DNA from: Turnera subulata
Lineage: Eukaryota > Streptophyta > Magnoliopsida > Malpighiales > Passifloraceae
Assembly: GCA_028386065.3 (NCBI GenBank)
Contig: JAKUCV010003099.1
Location: 1 to 64,000, forward strand
Direction of reading: 5' to 3'
DNA: 64,000 nucleotides
This document shows, piece by piece, positions 43,680-55,027 of this stretch. Under the pieces are notes generated by a model. That model was not told the DNA's origin and searched no databases. It saw only the letters and a list, made by a program, of their open reading frames with translations. A program made the translations under genes and the position numbers. Within the stretch, counting starts at the first letter, position 1. The number at the start of each line of letters is the position of its first letter.

Positions 43680-45754
43680 TGTGGTAGCGGAGCATGGTTT
43701 AGGAACCATTATCTCCCCTCATATAACTTATAATAATCTTGTACCCATATGATGATTGCCGTTTGTTTGTTTGTTTATATGGATAACAATTGATTTGTAT
43801 GGTCATCACACTATCTGTAACGAAATTACGATTTGGTTTCTTTTTCTTTGACGACAGTATTAATGGTTTCACAGTAGAAAGCATGGCAAATATATGCGGT
43901 TAAGAGAATTGTTTTCGTTACGTAATTGATTGTTGTTTTGATAAATTACATCTTTAGTTGTTTCTTTCAATGGCAATTAAAGGGTTTATGTGTGATTGCT
44001 TCCTGCTATGACTTTTAAACAGTGAAACAAAACTATCGATTTGGGCTAAACAATTATTGATATTTGGAAGCATGTGGATGATGAAAATTGATAACCAGTT
44101 GTCAATTGATGGGTCCATGTTGTGCTTGAATTTATGTTCTTTTGGGCACTCTTTAGACTGACAGAAAAGGAACCGCTTGAAAGTTGTTCTTTATTACGGT
44201 GGTTTTTTACAATTATGGAACCTTACAGTTTGATCCATAATTTTTTAGATCTGTCATTTAAGTCCTTACGAGAAATTATAGTTTAGTCCATAATGTTTGT
44301 TAATTATGCATTTAAGTCCAGAATTCTTTATTCATATGTTGGACTTGTTACAGTCTCTTTTAATGAACATCTTTATAGATGGTTGATACAATGATATCTA
44401 CTTATATATAATTTGTTAGTCACCAAAGTGGCAAAATTATAATGTTTTAAGGATATCAATATTAAGAAAAGAGACACTTAAGTAAATATTTGATATCTAT
44501 TTATGTACAATTTGTTAGTCACCAAAGTGGCCGAATTGGAATGCTTTATTGATATCAAAATTAAGAAAATTATTGATTTACTCATGAGTATGTGATGCAA
44601 TTAATGTGATGGCATGATGGTGATGATTTATTCTATCATGAGAAAATCAAGTTCATTTTCATAAAATATTTAAGGATCAACCCAAAGGTTGGTTAATCAT
44701 TTTATGATTATGAACATAAAAGATGGTCAATTAATTTATTTATTAGTCATGTTTTGTATATCCAAAGATAACACACATGTCTAATTAAATATATTAGTTT
44801 ACCAATTATGTTAAATTTACTTAAGCATCAATTATGTTATCGTTGTATTGATATATTTCCCAAAGGAAAATATCAATATATACATAATGTATGTAGAATG
44901 AAATAATGAATTGTCTATATATGTGAGATTTATGTGCCTTACGATGTTAAGTTACTCTTCATTTCGCAAGCTTAAATTGTTATTATGTTTATACGGGCTC
45001 AATGATTTATGAGACAAGTCTAGCTTCATTAAGTTTTTAGAATCTAGACTTATTACCTTCAATTGGTAAGCTCACTGCTATTATAGATTAAAGCAGTACT
45101 AACGAAAGCATTAAAAAAAAAACTTTCCATAAAGCAAGGGAAAGATGAACATGCTAAGCTTTATGTTTATGCGAATGATTATGAAGAGTAATATTAAGTC
45201 ATATCTCGAGAATGTCTATTTTAGCAGCAAGATTGTATAATATGAGAATAATTGTGAAAGATTATTTCTCTGTACAATTTATTGATCTTTTCTTGCCTAT
45301 TGAGTGTATTCCATTGTATTTTCTATAAAGCAAAAGAGAAATAGAGTGTGACATAATTGAAAGCATACTTGCTTAGAAAGAGGCGAGACTTAAGAACAAG
45401 GAAATCATACAATGATCTCATATGTTGCTCAAGAGCTAATGAAAAACTAGGAAAGAAAGGTGAAAAGAGCTATAAAGGATCATTGAAAATCAATGGATCA
45501 TTTGCTCAAATCCACAATAACGAATAACGATAAGTGTCATTAAGAAAGATAGACACTATTATGTAGATTGTCTTAATTTCAAGACATGGTTCAAAACAGA
45601 AAAAATAAGTTCAATGTTTGAAAATATTTTGAATCAAATCTAATTAAAGCTCGTTATGTTTCCTAGTGGATTATGTGGATGTAATATCTACATTTGAACT
45701 TGATGCAAAATTTTATGTTTATATAGGATACCAATATAATGTTCCAGCAATTTA
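43246..45754 (+). mobile_element. Copia-type element C3, 5' part only
   Basis: 5' LTR 43246-43679, primer site 43682-43693, then a leader and a decayed gag end. Near 45525-45600 a broken zinc-knuckle-like stretch reads K-C-H then, after stops and a shift, DRHYYVDC, resembling the Copia gag knuckle. A 98-bp direct repeat ('ttgttagtcaccaaagtgg' at about 44417 and 44514) lies in the leader. No integrase, RT or 3' LTR is present. At 45754 it stops abruptly and a duplicate of its own upstream flank begins. Confidence 0.65.
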
Positions 45755-46171
45755 GAGTGATAGGTTTGGGCTTAGCCTAGGAAAAAGCTTGTAAAAGGTT
45801 GTGATTGAACCCGAAAAAACCAAGATATAATGAAGGTTAGAAATCTCAAGGTGGACTCCTTGAATAGTGGATGTAGTCCTTACTGGCGAACCACTCTAAA
45901 TTGCTGTGCATATCTCTCTAATCTTACCCAATTAATTATGCATTAGTGTGTGTCTTAGAGTTCTTAATCTGCAGGTTCAAGACAGATTCGGCATCATTAG
46001 TGCCAAATCAGAGTTTAAGCGAAAAAGGGGCTAATTCACCCCCTCTTAGCCTATTTGGGCCTACAACTAGAAGCAATCAACGAGTTGTTTTGTAAAAACT
46101 TTGTTCAACATAAAGCGTGAGAAATCATCCCTGATCCACATTGTAAAAATTAAATATTAGCTAGTCATTAC
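45755..46171 (+). repeat. 417-bp duplication of 42828-43245
   Basis: It carries the last ~310 bp of solo LTR C2, its ACTAG flank, and the repeat unit up to 'attac', then runs on into repeat sequence ('ctacaactaaaaaaataatg') not interrupted by C3. Only about 5 differences from the first copy are seen by eye (for example one C fewer in the C-run). Confidence 0.85.
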
Positions 46172-46922
46172 CTACAACTAAAAAAATAATGAATAACTTC
46201 CATTGTTACTAGCACGTCCCTTATGTGTTTTTATTGTTCTTGTTTATTATTAAATTTTTTTGTTAATAATATTAGTAATATTGGTTAATAGTGGTGATAT
46301 CCTAGAAAACTCCAACAAAATGCATAAAACTGAAGAGAGAATTTTAAAACTCACATGGCTAGAACCAATAAAATAAATGTATAGTTTCGTCAATACTTTG
46401 TCCAACATGACAAATCATCCCTAACCTAGATTACAAAAATTAAATATTGGCTAGTTATTACTTACAAACAAATAGATTCCCTTATTTATAATAAATTACG
46501 AGAGCACATGAGTGATGTGTTTTTATGATTATTCTTCTTCATGATTATTGTAAAACCCACATAATTGTAACCATCAGTGGTTTATTTCATTAATACTTTG
46601 TTCAATATAAAGCATGAAAAATTATCCCTGATCTACATCACAAAAATTAAATAATGACAAGCCATTACCTACAACTGAAAAAAATAATGAACGGATTCCT
46701 TTATTAATAATAAACTTCGAGCACATCCCCCATGTGTTTTCATAATTATTGTAAAGCTCACATAACTGGAACCAATCAATGGGTTGTTTTGTGAATACCT
46801 TGTTCAACATAAAGTGTGAGAAGAAGAAAAAAAACCTTGTTCAACATAAAGGGTGAGATATTATCCCTGACCTACATTATAAAAATTAAATATTGGGTAG
46901 TCATTACCTACAACTACAAAAA
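46172..46922 (+). repeat. Diverged tandem repeat of about 200 bp, right block
   Basis: Core 'aatactttgt' variants at 46092, 46389, 46591 and 46793, spaced about 300, 202 and 202 bp, plus a short partial repeat at 46830. Units share 'taataataaacttcgagcac' and 'attacctacaact'. The block from 46250 ('ttgttaataatattagtaa') matches 41318 in the left block. Confidence 0.75.
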
Positions 46923-47180
46923 TCTATTATATATATTTAAAGCTGTATCCCTCACCAGGTTTTGACACATAGGATTTTTGGAGTCTTGCTTTATTGCCAT
47001 GTGGAGGCTTTGGGCTCTTTCTTTATTGCCATCTGGAGGGTTGTAGGTGTAGTTTGATTGGCCATAATGACAAACATAATCATCTCGGAATAACCTGATC
47101 TATTATACTCTTTTAAAAAGAATTCCAATCACTCTCAAATTGTTCAAATGAAAATCCACACGCAAGAATGGTACTGATAA

Positions 47181-49177
47181 TGTAACGCCCCGAATTTTCA
47201 GTATTTAATTTCTATGGAGTTTTCCGAATTTTTGAAATTTTATTTCCAATTTTACCCTTGAGGAATTTCCGGATTTTGGACAAGGAAATAAATTATTTTA
47301 CCTTGGTTAAATGTGAAATAAGTCGATGGTATGACGGGTTCGGCTTTCGTTGGAGTTTAATCGGGTTTCGGGGTTGAGAGTTAAATTTTGAAGTAATTTC
47401 CCCGAAACTACGTCGTTTTGGTAACGTTTAAAAAAAAAAAAAAGAAACCGTGTTGACCAGGGGGGGTTGACCGCGCCTAGTGGAACGACATGTCGTCCAC
47501 TAGGAACAGCCAACCCTAGCAGCATTCTCCCTTCTTCTTTTCTTTTTCTTTTCTTCTTCTTTCTTACTTTTCTTTTTCTCTTCTTCTCCAAACCTCCTAA
47601 CCGCCGCCGCCTACCCCCTTCTCTTCTTCCTCTTCTCGTGCTCTCTCTCCTTTCTCCCTCTCTTCCTTCCCTTTTTCGTTCTCTCTCTCTTTTTCCTCTC
47701 CCTTTCGTCTTCGACTACACACCAACCACTAAGCCCCGCCGTCGATTTCCTTCTTCCTTTTTGGGCCACGCCGCCACCACCGCGTCTCTCTGCTTCTTCT
47801 TTTTCTCGAGCGGTCGCACGCCCAGGCGAGGGAGACACCACCGTCGTGCTTGTTTTTGGTGACGGGTTTCGCTTGGGATTCTTGAGGACGAACCCGACCT
47901 TGCCGCCGCCGTGACAGGAAGCGATTTGTGTTGGGCCGAGGTTGCTGGTGGCCGGAGGTGTTGGTTGCTGCGACTATCGAGTCTGCTCCGGCGGGGGTAG
48001 TGCTTCCTATGCTCGGGTTGATAGCTCAATCGGGTAAAGACCCGATGTATCTTTCCTTTGTATTCCTTCTCCTTCCTCTTTCCTTATTTCTTTTCTCTCT
48101 CCCACTGCTAAAGTTTTAATTGGGTTTTGTTTTATTTACGGGTTTGGTTGGACGGATTGAAGGTGGCATTGAGTTTTCACTGGTGAGTGCGATTGTAGTT
48201 GGTGGTGTGTGGTTGTGTTCGTCGATGGATGTGGTTGGGTGACGAGTTGGTTGTGTGGTGGACTGTGGGCTGGAGGCCCGGACTTGAGAATAAGATATTA
48301 AATTCCACACAACACTGTTGAATCATAACGTATGGTACAATCCCTTAAGCGTAATTGAATAACATACAATAATAAGTCTACTGTGGGGCTGTTGACCGGT
48401 TGGTTCGAGCGGGAAGTAATACCCCTCGGGATGGCATGCGGGTTAGCATGTGGGCCTGTGATGGCCGGTTCTACCTCCCTCCTTCTACCTCCCCCTTTCT
48501 ACCTCCCTCTTTCTCTCTCTCTCTCTCTCTCTATGGATTTGTTTGGGCTTCGTGCCTGGTTATTTGGGCTTATGCCTGGTTGTCTGATCAGACGGGACCG
48601 AGCTCGACGCACACAGTAGAGGGCCCTAATAAAATATTTAAACCTAATAACAAAGATAATAATATAAGTAATGATAGTGATGGTTGAAGTCTGGTGATGA
48701 CTGGTGTTGTGTATTGTGAATTGTTTGTGCTCTGTGTTTGCTATTGCCTAATGCCGGTGTACTTGTAGTTGATTTGTATTGTATATTATTGGTTTATTTG
48801 TTTGCGGTGAGACAGTGGTTGGTCTCACCCCCTCACAGTTTTATACAGGTTAGCTGATCGATGATCAGAAGTGCATATCAGCAGGTGGCGGTGCTTTCCT
48901 CTCCTCGGGTCGGATCCATAGAGTTCACTGCATATATGTTTCTCATGTATAGTCTTCCGCTGCATACTCGTAGTTGTGTAATTTGCTGTATAATTGTTCA
49001 TTGAATATGTTGTTGATATTGTATCCCGGGTAGAAGGGCATTTTGGTCACTTCACATGCTGTACATTCTTTAATGGATAATTTGGGATACGGGTGTCCCG
49101 GGAATGATAAGGGCATTTTCGTCAATCTATAATTTAATTTATAACTTATATTAATAAATTGGGACACAGGCGTTTCA
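47181..49177 (+). repeat. 5' LTR of T3 (internally deleted copy)
   Basis: TGTAACGCCCC...CAGGCGTTTCA, 1997 bp. Collinear with the 3' LTR except that 1355 bp are missing at 48252-48261 (TGTGTGGTGG). It includes the hairpin 47476-47504, a CT-rich leader, a GC-rich block with low-complexity ORFs, a likely splice donor GGGTAAA at 48032, and a (TC)n tract near 48513-48533. Confidence 0.9.
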
Positions 49178-50648
49178 GTTGGTAGCGGAGCAGGCTGTAG
49201 ATCTTTTGGGATGTGTGAATACGTTTTGTGATCCTCTGTGCATAAGTTTGCTCCTTTTTGAGTCGGTTGTTGCATTTGTCATACTCATTCATATAGTGAG
49301 TCGTACTATGGATCCGGTGGAGGACACGCACCTGCTGAGGGTCAAAGTGACCCGGTATTGTCATTGAATTGGTATGCTTGCTTCTACAGCTTAGACTGTA
49401 GTAAAGTTTATTTTGTGGTTTATCCACTGATCTATTAGAGTCGTTGTAGACTATTGATTCCTGGTTTATGTTCCTTGTCTGTGACGAACTGGCCAATGCA
49501 AGTAAGAACCATCGGTTTTGTTTTGGAGTTTACATCAATTAAGAAATAATCTGATATGATGCTTGTGAATATGATTCTCGTGATCTTGGTGATCATGTTT
49601 TTGTGGTTTGATTCGATGAGCTTGAGGAATTGAATTTGCTTATGAATTTTCTATGTGGATTGATTCTTGTTCGGAGTTCGAGCTGATAACTTTTGAAATT
49701 AAATTGAGGTTGATCTAATGGTATATTTGGGGGAAAAATCTTTTAGTGATACTTGAGGTGCTTAACTTTGATGAGTTTGGGGATATTAATGGTGATTGTG
49801 GTAAAAAGGTTTGATCATGAATTTCTGTTGAGGTTATAGTCCATGTGTTGGAAGGCAACGCTGATAGTATGATCATATTGAGGTTGATTCTTTTGAGGTG
49901 ATCTCAGGGTTTGTGATTCAGTTACTAGGTTGTTAGTTATGTGACAAGAGATGCTTTGATGTTTTAATTCCTTTATCAAGAAACTTTGGAGTCGGTGCTA
50001 AGTGTGACTTGAAGAGTAGATTATAAGCATGAGTATGAGATACGAAAGAATGTTTGGGTCTTGAGGAGTCTAAGTTTTGGAATTATAATTACGATATTCC
50101 GGTGACGATTCGTCTTTAGTGCCTAAGGTATGATCTAGAATACATATGAGTTTGGTTGAAATGGTGTGTGAGAGAGAAAATACATTGAGGTTCAGATCAT
50201 CAATTGATTATGTATGTTTGGTTTTGAAGTATTCACATTGGGAGTGATGACCTTGTTACGTAGGTAACAATTAGAGATTCTGTTGTTTGAGGATGTGTTT
50301 AATGGATTATAAGATTGGGTATAGTTGATTGATTGATGATAAATGAAATGGATTTTAGATTTTGATGTTATTAATGTGGGTTATGGTTAGACAAGACTAT
50401 TGGGGTTAATACTTTGATCTTATGGTCTACGGATCATGTTTGACTTAAGTTGATGTTTGACTTGGTATTTCGGAGTTCTAGCTTGGAAAAGGTAAACTTA
50501 TGTGATTGATGGTCATGATGGTTCTACTTGGTGGTTTTGGCCAACAGTATCTTGATACCGGGTGACACTTGTTGTGTCTGTTAAGCACTTGGCTATTTGA
50601 TTTACTCTGCAAATTTCGAGGACGAAATTTTGTTAAGTGGGGTAGAAC
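49178..50648 (+). other. Internal region of T3 (non-coding)
   Basis: It begins GTTGGTAGCGGAGC. A short start MDPVEDTHL (49309) resembles the gag start of T2, then the frame ends at 49367. The remainder is TG-rich with no recognisable domain. The last 31 bp are the polypurine region. Confidence 0.75.
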
Positions 50649-53330
50649 TGTAACGCCCCGAATTTTTAGTATTTAATTTCTATGGAGTTTTCTGAATTTT
50701 TGAAATTTTATTTCCAATTTTACCCTTAAGGAATTTCCGGATTTTGGACAAGGAAATAAATTATTTTACCTTGGTTAAATGTGAAATAAGTCGATGGTAT
50801 GACGGGTTCGGCTTTCGTTGGAGTTTAATCGGGTTTCGGGGTTGAGAGTTAAATTTTGAAGTAATTTCCCCGAAACTACGTCGTTTTGGTAACGTTTAAA
50901 AAAAAAAAAAAAGAAACCGTGTTGACCAGGGGGGTTGACCGCGCCTAGTGGAACGACATGTCGTCCACTAGGAACAGCCAACCCTAGCAGCATTCTCCCT
51001 TCTTCTTTTCTTTTTCTTTTCTTCTTCTTTCTTATTTTTCTTTTTCTCTTCTTCTCCAAACCTCCTAACCGCCGCCGCCTACCCCCCTTCTCTTCTTCCT
51101 CTTCTCGTGCTCTCTCTCCTTTCTCCCTCTCTTCCTTCCCTTTTTCGTTCTCTCTCTCTTTTTCCTCTCCCTTTCGTCTTCGACTACACACCAACCACTA
51201 AGCCCCGCCGTCGATTTCCTTCTTCCTTTTCGGGCCACGCCGCCACCACCGCGTCTCTCTGCTTCTTCTTCTTCTCGAGCGGTCGCACGCCCAGGCGAGG
51301 GAGACACCACTGTCGTGCTTGTTTTTGGTGACGGGTTTCGCCTGGGATTCTTGAGGACGAACCCGACCTTGCCGCCGCCGTGATAGGAAGCGATTTGTGT
51401 TGGGCCGAGGTTGCTGGTGGCCGGAGGTGTTGGTTGCTGCGACTATCGAGTCTGCTCCGGCGGGGGTAGTGCTTCCTATGCTCGGGTTGATAGCTCAATC
51501 GGGTAAAGACCCGATGTATCTTTCCTTTGTATTCCTTCTCCTTCCTCTTTCCTTATTTCTTTTCTCTCTCCCACTGCTAAAGTTTTAATTGGGTTTTGTT
51601 TTATTTACGGGTTTGGTTGGACGGATTGACGGTGGCATTGAGTTTTCACTGGTGAGTGCGATTGTAGTTGGTGGTGTGTGGTTGTGTTCGTCGATGGATG
51701 TGGTTGGGTGACGAGTTGGCTGTGTGGTGGCTGACGGCGGGTTTGGCTTGGGTTGCTGATCGGGCCTTATCGGGCAGTGGCCTGGTGTGGGACTCGGGTT
51801 GGGTTCCTTTTGTTCCTTTCTGGTAAGCATTCCGAAAACTTTTGTTTTTGAATTCCAAAACTATAATACTCTTGAGATAGATGTTCAGTTGGGTGTTTGT
51901 GTTGATTTAATTGGATGTTGTTGGGTTGAATATGGTTGGACGTTGATCGGTAATGGCAGTACTGTTGTGGCTGTTTCTTGGTTGATTTTGGGGATTCTCC
52001 GGCGAAGTTGACCGGAATCCGGCGAGTGCTCGGGTGCAGTTCCGGCAGACAGAATTTCTTTCCAGCTTTTACACGGTAAATCCGGTTTAGTTCCGTTTTC
52101 ATTTTTATGTATATGCTCCGGTATTGTCGAGTACATGTACATTTGTAAAACAAAGAGACATAGTGGAAATCGGGTTTGGAGAGTTGAGTGGCGTGGCCGG
52201 TACATGTCCGACGCACGTGGTATCATTAGGCCAGAAATATTAGGCTCGGGTTTTACTAAGTAATATGATTTTCATGACGGACTGGGCCCAAGCCCATTTA
52301 AGATACACTATGTCTAATATGGATTTAAGGATGGGTTTTAAGCCCAATGTAAAATGTGATTAGGGCTTAATAGTGATTTGGATATATGGGCTATAGGCCC
52401 AATAAAGAGTAGTTAAATTAAGATGGGTTTTAGGCCCACTGGCTTAAAATAATAACGGGCTTTAGGCCCAGATATAAGTTTGGACATGGTTTGGGCTTTA
52501 AGCCCAATAAAGTGTAATTGATTTAATATGGGCTTTAGGCCTAAATAAGATTAAGGTATGATTTGGGCCTCGGGCCCAATGGAAAATTTAACCTGTTAAA
52601 CATTATTAATATACCGTACTCTAGTGTCCTGAACTCCTATTACTAACCCGTTAAGGACTCAAAATGATACATCGATATAAGTACGTTCTAGAGTACATTC
52701 GTAATTGTTGTATGTGTACCTTATACATGGTCGCATTTCTTTTGTTATGTATATAGGATATGTTGAGGCGGAACAAGGCTTCAGGTTCCGAAACAATTGA
52801 TAAGGCCCAGGTAAGGACTTATAAACCTTTGTATGCATTACTGCCTACAATGCTCGGTTAATTGTCTTGGAATATTAAGTGGTATTAATTGTTGGTCTTG
52901 AATGCTGTATGCATGCTTGCTTGATGTGCTGATGTTGTTACTTGCAAAGTGTATATATTGATGATATCTTTGATGCGGTATGCCTGATTAAGTGAATTGT
53001 GTGCCGGTGTAATATGTTATGCCAGTTGAGCATGTTTGTTTGTTATGTTAAATAACATGATTATGGATTTGTGTTTGTGTGGTGGACTGTGGGCTGGAGG
53101 CCCGGACTTGAGAATAAGATATTAAATTCCACACAACACTGTTGAATCATAACGTATGGTACAATCCCTTAAGCGTAATTGAATAACATACAATAATAAG
53201 TCTACTGTGGGGCTGTTGACCGGTTGGTTCGAACGGGAAGTAATACCCCTCGGGATGGCATGCTGGTTAGCATGTGGGCCTGTGATGGCCGGTTCTACCT
53301 CCCTCCTTCTACCTCCCCCTTTCTACCTCC

Positions 53331-53372
<42 letters not shown>

Positions 53373-54015
53373 GGATTTGTTTGGGCTTCGTGCCTGGTTA
53401 TTTGGGCTTATGCCTGGTTGTCTGATCAGACGGGACCGAGCTCGACGCACACAGTAGAGGGCCCTAATAAAATATTTAAACCTAATAACAAAGATAATAA
53501 TATAAGTAATGATAGTGATGGTTGAAGTCTGGTGATGACTGGTGTTGTGTATTGTGAATTGTTTGTGCTCTGTGTTTGCTATTGCCTAATGCCGGTGTAC
53601 TTGTAGTTGATTTGTATTGTATATTATTGGTTTATTTGTTTGCGGTGAGACAGTGGTTGGTCTCACCCCCTCACAGTTTTATACAGGTTAGCTGATCGAT
53701 GATCAGAAGTGCATATCAACAGGTGGCGGTGCTTTCCTCTGCTCGGGTCGGATCCATAGAGTTCACTGCATATATGTTTCTCATGTATAGTCTTCCGCTG
53801 CATACTCGTAGTTGTGTAATTTGCTGTATAATTGTTTATTGAATATGTTGTTGATATTGTATCCCGGGTAGAAGGGCATTTTGGTCACTTCACATGCTGT
53901 ACATTCTTTAATGGATAATTTGGGATACGGGTGTCCCGGGAATGATAAGGGCATTTTCGTTAATCTATAATTTAATTTATAACTTATATTAATAAATTGG
54001 GACACGGGCGTTTCA
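50649..54015 (+). repeat. 3' LTR of T3 (full-length copy)
   Basis: TGTAACGCCCC...CGGGCGTTTCA, 3367 bp. It keeps the segment 51731-53085 missing from the 5' LTR, including several 'gggctttaggccca'-type repeats (52320-52570). The (TC)n tract (about 53334-53370) is longer than in the 5' LTR. Hairpin copy at 50944-50972, splice-donor-like GGGTAAA near 51501. Confidence 0.9.
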
Positions 54016-54722
54016 GATAATCTATCTTAATTATACTCTTTTAAAAAAACTCCAGACACACCTAAATTGTTAAAAAGAAAATTCACACGCAGATTTTGGC
54101 ATTATATATATTTTTTCTATTAAACTGATAACCAGAGTTTCTAATTAATAAAGATAAGGATAAAACTCTTTTTATTTAAATTGATGAATCTGATCTTAAT
54201 TATATTCTTCTAAAAAGAATTCCAGTCACACCCAAATTGGTCAAAAAAAATTCACACACACAGATTGTTATATATATATTATGTGATTTACTCTATTATT
54301 GTTATCTGATAAGAATTATATTATACTCAGCTAACTTTTAATCATTTTTGTTTTTTTATCGTGCATCTTTTCAGAAATTCCATCATCTCTCTATAAATAC
54401 AGATACAGTCTTTGTTTGTGTATGTGAAATAATAGACTCTGTATGTGATACAATTTCTCTATCATTCATTTATTTCCTTTTACTTCTTCTTTTTTTTTTC
54501 TTGCACTACACAAGTTCTAGATATAGTCTTTGTTGATACATTTTTTCTATAATTCACTCATTCTCTCTAATTCCTTCTTTGTTTTGTTTCTATTTACATA
54601 CGTATGAATGTTGATATAATATCAAAGTTATTTTGTCTCACATAATTAAGCATCCTATTTGTTTTTATATTCTTTTTATTTTCCTAATCTATTTTAAATA
54701 TTTTTATGTTTTTTTTGTGCAG

Positions 54723-54874
54723 GAAAATATATATTAAAGATTTGGATGAATTAAATCCTGACAATGATTTATGGAAAAATCAAGTTAGAATTTCGAGATT
54801 GTAGGAATCCTTAAATACAAAATTATAGAACCTCCTTATTAGCATAGATATATGACTTTAATTGATGCATAGGT
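54723..54874 (+). pseudogene. RPA1-like (DUF223/OB-fold) exon remnant in the Helitron
   Basis: After an acceptor-like TTTTTTGTGCAG, one frame reads KDLDELNPDNDLWKNQVRIS then RL, a stop, ESLNTK. The pattern LNP..(N/D)..W...VR.SRL is the start of the single-strand-DNA-binding domain of replication protein A 70-kDa-like proteins that plant Helitrons often carry. Stops occur at the expected W position after RL and in 'ttatag'. A GTATG donor-like site follows near 54871. Only this exon is recognisable. Confidence 0.6.
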
Positions 54875-55027
54875 ATGTTTTAATTTTTCATGTCTTTTAA
54901 TTTGTTAATTTTTCATTTCATAAATTAATTTTTCTTTATATTATCATTTTATATAATATTTTTGTTGGTCTCTCTTATGTTTTATATATTTTTAATTTTT
55001 TTCTGTTATTTTCTAATTTTTATTTTA

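Larger units (their letters stand above)
47181..54015 (+). mobile_element. Non-autonomous chromovirus-type LTR element T3
   Basis: Perfect duplications GATAA (47176-47180 and 54016-54020) within the Helitron. LTRs 47181-49177 and 50649-54015, primer site 49180-49191, internal part of only 1471 bp, and a polypurine region GAGGACGAAATTTTGTTAAG...GGGG directly before the second LTR. No gag, RT or integrase remains. Such large LTR elements without genes depend on enzymes of relatives. LTR copies are nearly identical apart from one 1.36-kb deletion, so T3 is one of the youngest insertions here. Confidence 0.92.

Noticed and set aside
47467..48029. Arg/Glu-rich and Ser/Phe-rich ORFs in T3
   Set aside because: Shadows of the CT-rich leader and GC block of the LTR, repeated identically at 50935-51498.
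54348..54536. 62-codon ORF in the Helitron
   Set aside because: AT-rich, Phe/Leu-rich, no domain; typical of T-rich DNA.
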